DNA of 11,466 nucleotides from an uncultured Collinsella sp. (GTDB lineage Bacteria > Actinomycetota > Coriobacteriia > Coriobacteriales > Coriobacteriaceae), in contig CALHWR010000138.1 in NCBI GenBank assembly GCA_938036665.1, positions 1-11,466 of the forward strand, written 5' to 3'. Shown here one piece after another: positions 7,619-11,466 of this stretch. Within the stretch, counting starts at the first letter, position 1; the number at the start of each line of letters is the position of its first letter. The position numbers and the translations under genes were made by a program. The notes under the pieces were generated by a model, which did no database searches, was not told the DNA's origin, and worked only from the letters and a program-made list of their open reading frames with translations.

Positions 7619-7650
7619 AAAAAGGGCGTCGACCATCGCGGTCGACGCCC
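7619..7650 (-). terminator. Rho-independent terminator of typA
   Basis: A perfect 10-bp inverted repeat (GGGCGTCGAC at 7624-7633, GTCGACGCCC at 7641-7650) with a 7-base loop. On the minus strand it is followed by five T (7623-7619). It starts about 30 bases past the typA stop and should separate typA from the pilus operon. The + strand side also has TTTCTT, so it may work in both directions. Confidence 0.9.
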
Positions 7651-7680
7651 TTTCTTATTGGCGGTTATAAGCCCCAGCGC

Positions 7681-9519
<1,839 letters not shown>

Positions 9520-9636
9520 GTAGTTCCCCTATCTTCTATCCATATACAAACGGCACGCGTATGCGACCCACCCAGCAATGCAACGCTCGGCGGGAATATT
9601 GAGCCTTTTACCGAAAACTCGTTTATTTTAGCGATT

Positions 9637-10086
9637 TTAGATGAGAGGGGTTTCCTCACCTGCAGGTTCAGGGTCGCTCCACATAAAACCATCGCCGGCA
9701 CCCATGCCCCCATACAGCACATATGCCGAAAAACCGCTCTCGAGCGTCGTCTCAAAGAAACTCACGAGCAGAGCGTCGTGGTAGCCGCCGTCAATCTCGA
9801 CACAGCCGGTATAGCCGATGGCATAGCGGGCGATACGGCCCAGGCCCTCATCCTTAAGACCCATCTTGTGCTCGGAGATAAAGTTGGTGGCGGCCTCCAG
9901 GCATGCCTCCTCGCCATCCTCGTCGAGCGCGGCCAGATAGCGGTTGGAAGCAGCGTCCTCGATCGCCACAACTACGCCCGGATTCTCACCGGCGGCAAGG
10001 TCGTCCAAGAACGCACCAATCAGGTCACACACCATGGCGTCGAGCTCGGCGGAGACGTTACCGGCGTCCTGCATATCCTGTGCCAT
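9637..10086 (-). CDS. Hypothetical acidic protein, 149 aa
   Basis: I do not recognise a family. The predicted protein is soluble, acidic and without signal peptide or membrane segment. It begins with a probable helix (QDMQDAGNVSAELDAMVCDLIGAFLDDL). A mixed alpha/beta stretch follows, with VVVAIED, a YAIGYTG segment and a Gly-rich YGGMGAGDGF near the end. Three Cys are scattered (about residues 20, 57 and 95) with no metal-site spacing. The ATG at 10086 has GGAAGG about 7 bases upstream. It starts 30 bases after the stop of the membrane-protein gene, so the two are probably cotranscribed. The antisense frame across this gene is a shadow of it and typA. Coding status rests on the ribosome site, tight spacing and codon use consistent with its neighbours. 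Confidence 0.8.
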   Translation of the reverse strand: MAQDMQDAGNVSAELDAMVCDLIGAFLDDLAAGENPGVVVAIEDAASNRYLAALDEDGEEACLEAATNFISEHKMGLKDEGLGRIARYAIGYTGCVEIDGGYHDALLVSFFETTLESGFSAYVLYGGMGAGDGFMWSDPEPAGEETPLI

Positions 10087-10116
10087 CTCTAGACCTTCCC
10101 ATCGAATCCGGCGTCG

Positions 10117-10473
10117 TTACAGTTCTTGTGCCTCGGCAGCGATCTTGGCGGCAGCGTCGCGGGCGCGCACCATATCCATCGCGCGCTTGTCGAGTACCTT
10201 GATCTGGTTGGTCAGCATTACCGCATCGACCACACCCCAGATTACCAAGCCTGTTGAAATCGAAAACCCAAGCGCACCAACTGTACCACGAAGACGAGAA
10301 CAGATTACCGCGACAAGGGCGGAGATGATAACCATCTTGATATAGGAGCCGCGGCGCTCGCGAAGCGTGCGGGCCTGCGTCACATAGGCGATGCGAGCCG
10401 CCTCGGATGCCTCCGAGCGCATCTGGGCTTCACGCGCGATGGCGGCCGCTTCAGCCGATACGCGGGTACCCAT
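10117..10473 (-). CDS. Small membrane protein with two predicted helices, 118 aa
   Basis: Function unknown. From the ATG at 10473 the protein has an Ala/Arg/Glu-rich N-terminal helix (about 1-43), two hydrophobic segments (about 44-60 and 64-87) separated by a short basic Arg-Leu-Arg turn, and a charged C-terminal helix rich in Lys, Arg and Ala. Both ends would lie on the same side, presumably cytoplasmic. The start at 10473 is preferred because GAGAGG lies about 6 bases upstream. An in-frame ATG at 10503 immediately follows the upstream stop (TAAATG) but has no clear ribosome site; it would add 10 residues and remains possible through translational coupling. It lies between the DUF151 gene and the acidic hypothetical gene, in one likely transcript. 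Confidence 0.82.
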   Translation of the reverse strand: MGTRVSAEAAAIAREAQMRSEASEAARIAYVTQARTLRERRGSYIKMVIISALVAVICSRLRGTVGALGFSISTGLVIWGVVDAVMLTNQIKVLDKRAMDMVRARDAAAKIAAEAQEL

Positions 10474-10503
10474 CAGCGACCTCTCCGCTCGCGTGCCAGA
10501 CAT

Positions 10504-11004
10504 TTAGAAATCATCGGGGGAGAGCGTATGGACGAACTCGTCGAACTTCTCGAACTCCTGCTCGTCGTCAACTTCCTCGGCATGGGCAGAAACGGTACCC
10601 AGGCGATTCATGATGTCGTCCTCCACAAACATGGGGGCATTACTGCGCACGGCAAGGGCGATGGCGTCACTGGGGCGGGCGTCAACCTTGCGCTCGTCAC
10701 CATCGACCAGCACGACAATCGTCGCATAGAACACCGGCGGCTCGGCACGAACGATCTCGATGCGCTCGAGCTTGGCGCCCAGGGCATCGACGGTGTCAAG
10801 CAGCAGGTCATGCGTTATCGGGCGCTCGGCGCGACCGCTATCGATGCCACGGCTAATTGCCGCGGCCTCAAACGAGCCGGTCTGAATGGAAAGCGAACGC
10901 AGCGGTGCCGTCGAATCCGACTTGCCGCAGCGCTCGCGAAGCACGATAAGCGATGGCACGGGACCGGCGGCCATGACGATGGTCTCTATGTCGACGCGAA
11001 CCAT
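10504..11004 (-). CDS. Bifunctional nuclease family protein (DUF151/BFN domain)
   Basis: Member of the DUF151 family, named after plant proteins reported to have DNase and RNase activity. The bacterial role is poorly defined, so substrate and pathway are not assigned. 166 residues from the ATG at 11004, chosen because GGAGG sits 6 bases upstream; an in-frame ATG at 11052 adds 16 Arg-rich residues without a ribosome site. The diagnostic features are RPITHDLL (61-68), a conserved IEIVRAEPPVFYATIVV strand pair (82-98) and the family hallmark DARPSDAIALAVR (108-120). The C-terminal tail is strongly acidic (Glu/Asp-rich, about 139-166). First gene of a three-gene minus-strand group; the next gene starts within about 30 bases. 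Confidence 0.92.
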   Translation of the reverse strand: MVRVDIETIVMAAGPVPSLIVLRERCGKSDSTAPLRSLSIQTGSFEAAAISRGIDSGRAERPITHDLLLDTVDALGAKLERIEIVRAEPPVFYATIVVLVDGDERKVDARPSDAIALAVRSNAPMFVEDDIMNRLGTVSAHAEEVDDEQEFEKFDEFVHTLSPDDF

Positions 11005-11061
11005 GGAACACCTCCGGTACGTAGCGGTTAACACGCGGCAGGGTCGCCGCATTGAATAGCT

Positions 11062-11091
11062 ATACTACCCAATCTTTCGCCCAGCACACAA
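11062..11091 (-). promoter_or_regulatory. Weak candidate promoter for the DUF151 gene group
   Basis: On the minus strand, TTGTGT (11091-11086), an 18-base spacer and TAGTAT (11067-11062) resemble -35 and -10 boxes and lie about 60 bases before the ATG at 11004. Matches are moderate (3/6 and 4/6), so this is tentative. It is the best candidate between the tRNA terminator and the gene. Confidence 0.3.
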
Positions 11092-11096
11092 AATCA

Positions 11097-11133
11097 AAGT
11101 AGTTAATTTGGGACGGGGCTATTTTGACTACTT
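11097..11133. repeat. Imperfect inverted repeat upstream of the DUF151 gene
   Basis: Arms AAGTAGTTAA (11097-11106) and TTGACTACTT (11124-11133) pair at 9 of 10 positions around a 17-base centre that includes GGGACGGGGC. It lies just upstream of the candidate promoter and downstream of the tRNA terminator, with no U tract, so it is not a typical terminator. It could be an operator or a small interspersed palindromic element. Confidence 0.55.
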
Positions 11134-11144
11134 AGTTGGATAAG

Positions 11145-11174
11145 AAAAAAGCCCCGAGGCAATGCCCCAGGGCT
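11145..11174 (-). terminator. Rho-independent terminator after the tRNA-Ala/tRNA-Ile pair
   Basis: On the minus strand AGCCCTGGGGC (11174-11164) pairs with GCCTCGGGGCT (11160-11150), with two G-T pairs and a 3-base loop, followed by a run of T from 11150 to 11145. It begins 14 bases after the tRNA-Ile 3' end and closes the tRNA transcript. Confidence 0.88.
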
Positions 11175-11187
11175 CTTAACGTTTTGA

Positions 11188-11264
11188 TGGTGGACCTGAC
11201 AAGATTCGAACTTGTGACCTCCCGGTTATCAGCCGGACGCTCTAACCAACTGAGCTACAGGTCC
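11188..11264 (-). tRNA. tRNA-Ile (anticodon GAT)
   Basis: Complete cloverleaf on the minus strand. The acceptor GGACCTG (11264-11258) pairs with CAGGTCC. The D arm is GCTC/GAGC, the anticodon arm TCCGG/CCGGG with loop CTGATAA (anticodon GAT), and the T arm ACAAG/CTTGT with TTCGAAT. Discriminator A and a genome-encoded CCA (11190-11188) finish the gene. It follows tRNA-Ala by 4 bases and is cotranscribed with it. Over the visible 55 bases it is identical to the partial copy at the right edge. Confidence 0.97.
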
Positions 11265-11268
11265 ATCA

Positions 11269-11344
11269 TGGTGGAGGTTAGGGGGATCGAACCCCTGACC
11301 TCAGGCTTGCAAAGCCCGCGCTCTCCCAGCTGAGCTAAACCCCC
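11269..11344 (-). tRNA. tRNA-Ala (anticodon TGC)
   Basis: Complete cloverleaf on the minus strand. The acceptor GGGGGTT (11344-11338) pairs with AACCTCC, including the G3-U70 wobble that identifies alanine tRNAs. The D arm is GCTC/GAGC, the anticodon arm CGGGC/GCCTG with loop TTTGCAA (anticodon TGC), and the T arm AGGGG/CCCCT with TTCGATC. Discriminator A and encoded CCA are at 11272-11269. It lies between the 16-bp hairpin and tRNA-Ile. Confidence 0.97.
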
Positions 11345-11355
11345 ACGGAGAAAGT

Positions 11356-11400
11356 AATAAACACCCCAGCGGCGACTCGGCTCTCGCTGGGGTGTTTATT
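11356..11400 (-). terminator. Perfect 16-bp hairpin between tRNA genes, probable terminator or processing element
   Basis: The arms AATAAACACCCCAGCG (11356-11371) and CGCTGGGGTGTTTATT (11385-11400) are exact complements with a 13-base loop. The AT-rich base gives A-rich and T-rich flanks as in an intrinsic terminator, for the tRNA-Ile starting beyond the right edge. The next tRNA (Ala) begins only 11 bases downstream, so read-through or processing is also possible. Confidence 0.7.
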
Positions 11401-11411
11401 GCGAAAGAAAG

Positions 11412-11466
11412 TGGTGGACCTGACAAGATTCGAACTTGTGACCTCCCGGTTATCAGCCGGACGCTC
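11412..11466 (-). tRNA. tRNA-Ile (anticodon GAT), second copy, 5' part outside the window
   Basis: The 3' 55 bases on the minus strand, from the end of the D arm through the anticodon loop (GAT), T arm, acceptor strand, discriminator A and encoded CCA, are identical to the complete copy at 11188-11264. The 5' acceptor strand and most of the D arm lie beyond the right edge. Confidence 0.95.

Overview
The window reads as a moderately high-GC Gram-positive chromosome segment, most likely a gut Coriobacteriia such as Collinsella. This is inference: LPxTG-type pilins, Coriobacteriia-like hypothetical genes, and no rRNA or marker gene to settle genus. Every supported gene is on the minus strand, so transcription runs from the right edge to the left.

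Right to left: (1) a tRNA block with a partial tRNA-Ile(GAT), a perfect 16-bp hairpin, tRNA-Ala(TGC), a second tRNA-Ile(GAT) and a U-tailed terminator; (2) a compact group of three genes: a DUF151/bifunctional-nuclease-family protein, a small two-helix membrane protein and an unrecognised acidic protein; (3) typA/bipA, a ribosome-associated GTPase, with its own strong terminator; (4) a 426-bp intergenic region with repeated promoter-like elements and a G8 run; (5) a pilus operon: a very large modular tip-type adhesin, a second pilin, and a major-pilin-like protein running off the left edge. The pilin-class sortase expected for such a cluster is not in the window and may lie just beyond the left edge.

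The most striking feature is in the adhesin. Two consecutive open frames (7254-5911 and 5957-3507) are plainly the two halves of one protein: signal peptide and Ig-like domains in the first, more Ig-like domains, a Cna-B domain, an FctA-type isopeptide domain and an LPEAG anchor in the second. They are separated by a single run of ten G (coding strand) at 5942-5933. Nine or twelve G would give one continuous frame of 1248 or 1249 residues; ten G stops after 447. This looks like a slipped-strand phase-variation switch caught OFF, although a homopolymer sequencing error must be excluded. The adhesin's ON frame overlaps the GTG start of the next pilin by 8 bases, so the tract could affect translation of the rest of the operon too.

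Other notable points are a marked GC change inside the middle pilin gene, three different sorting motifs in the three surface proteins (LPEAG, MPSTG, LPLTG), and tRNA genes separated by a strong hairpin with little room for a promoter.
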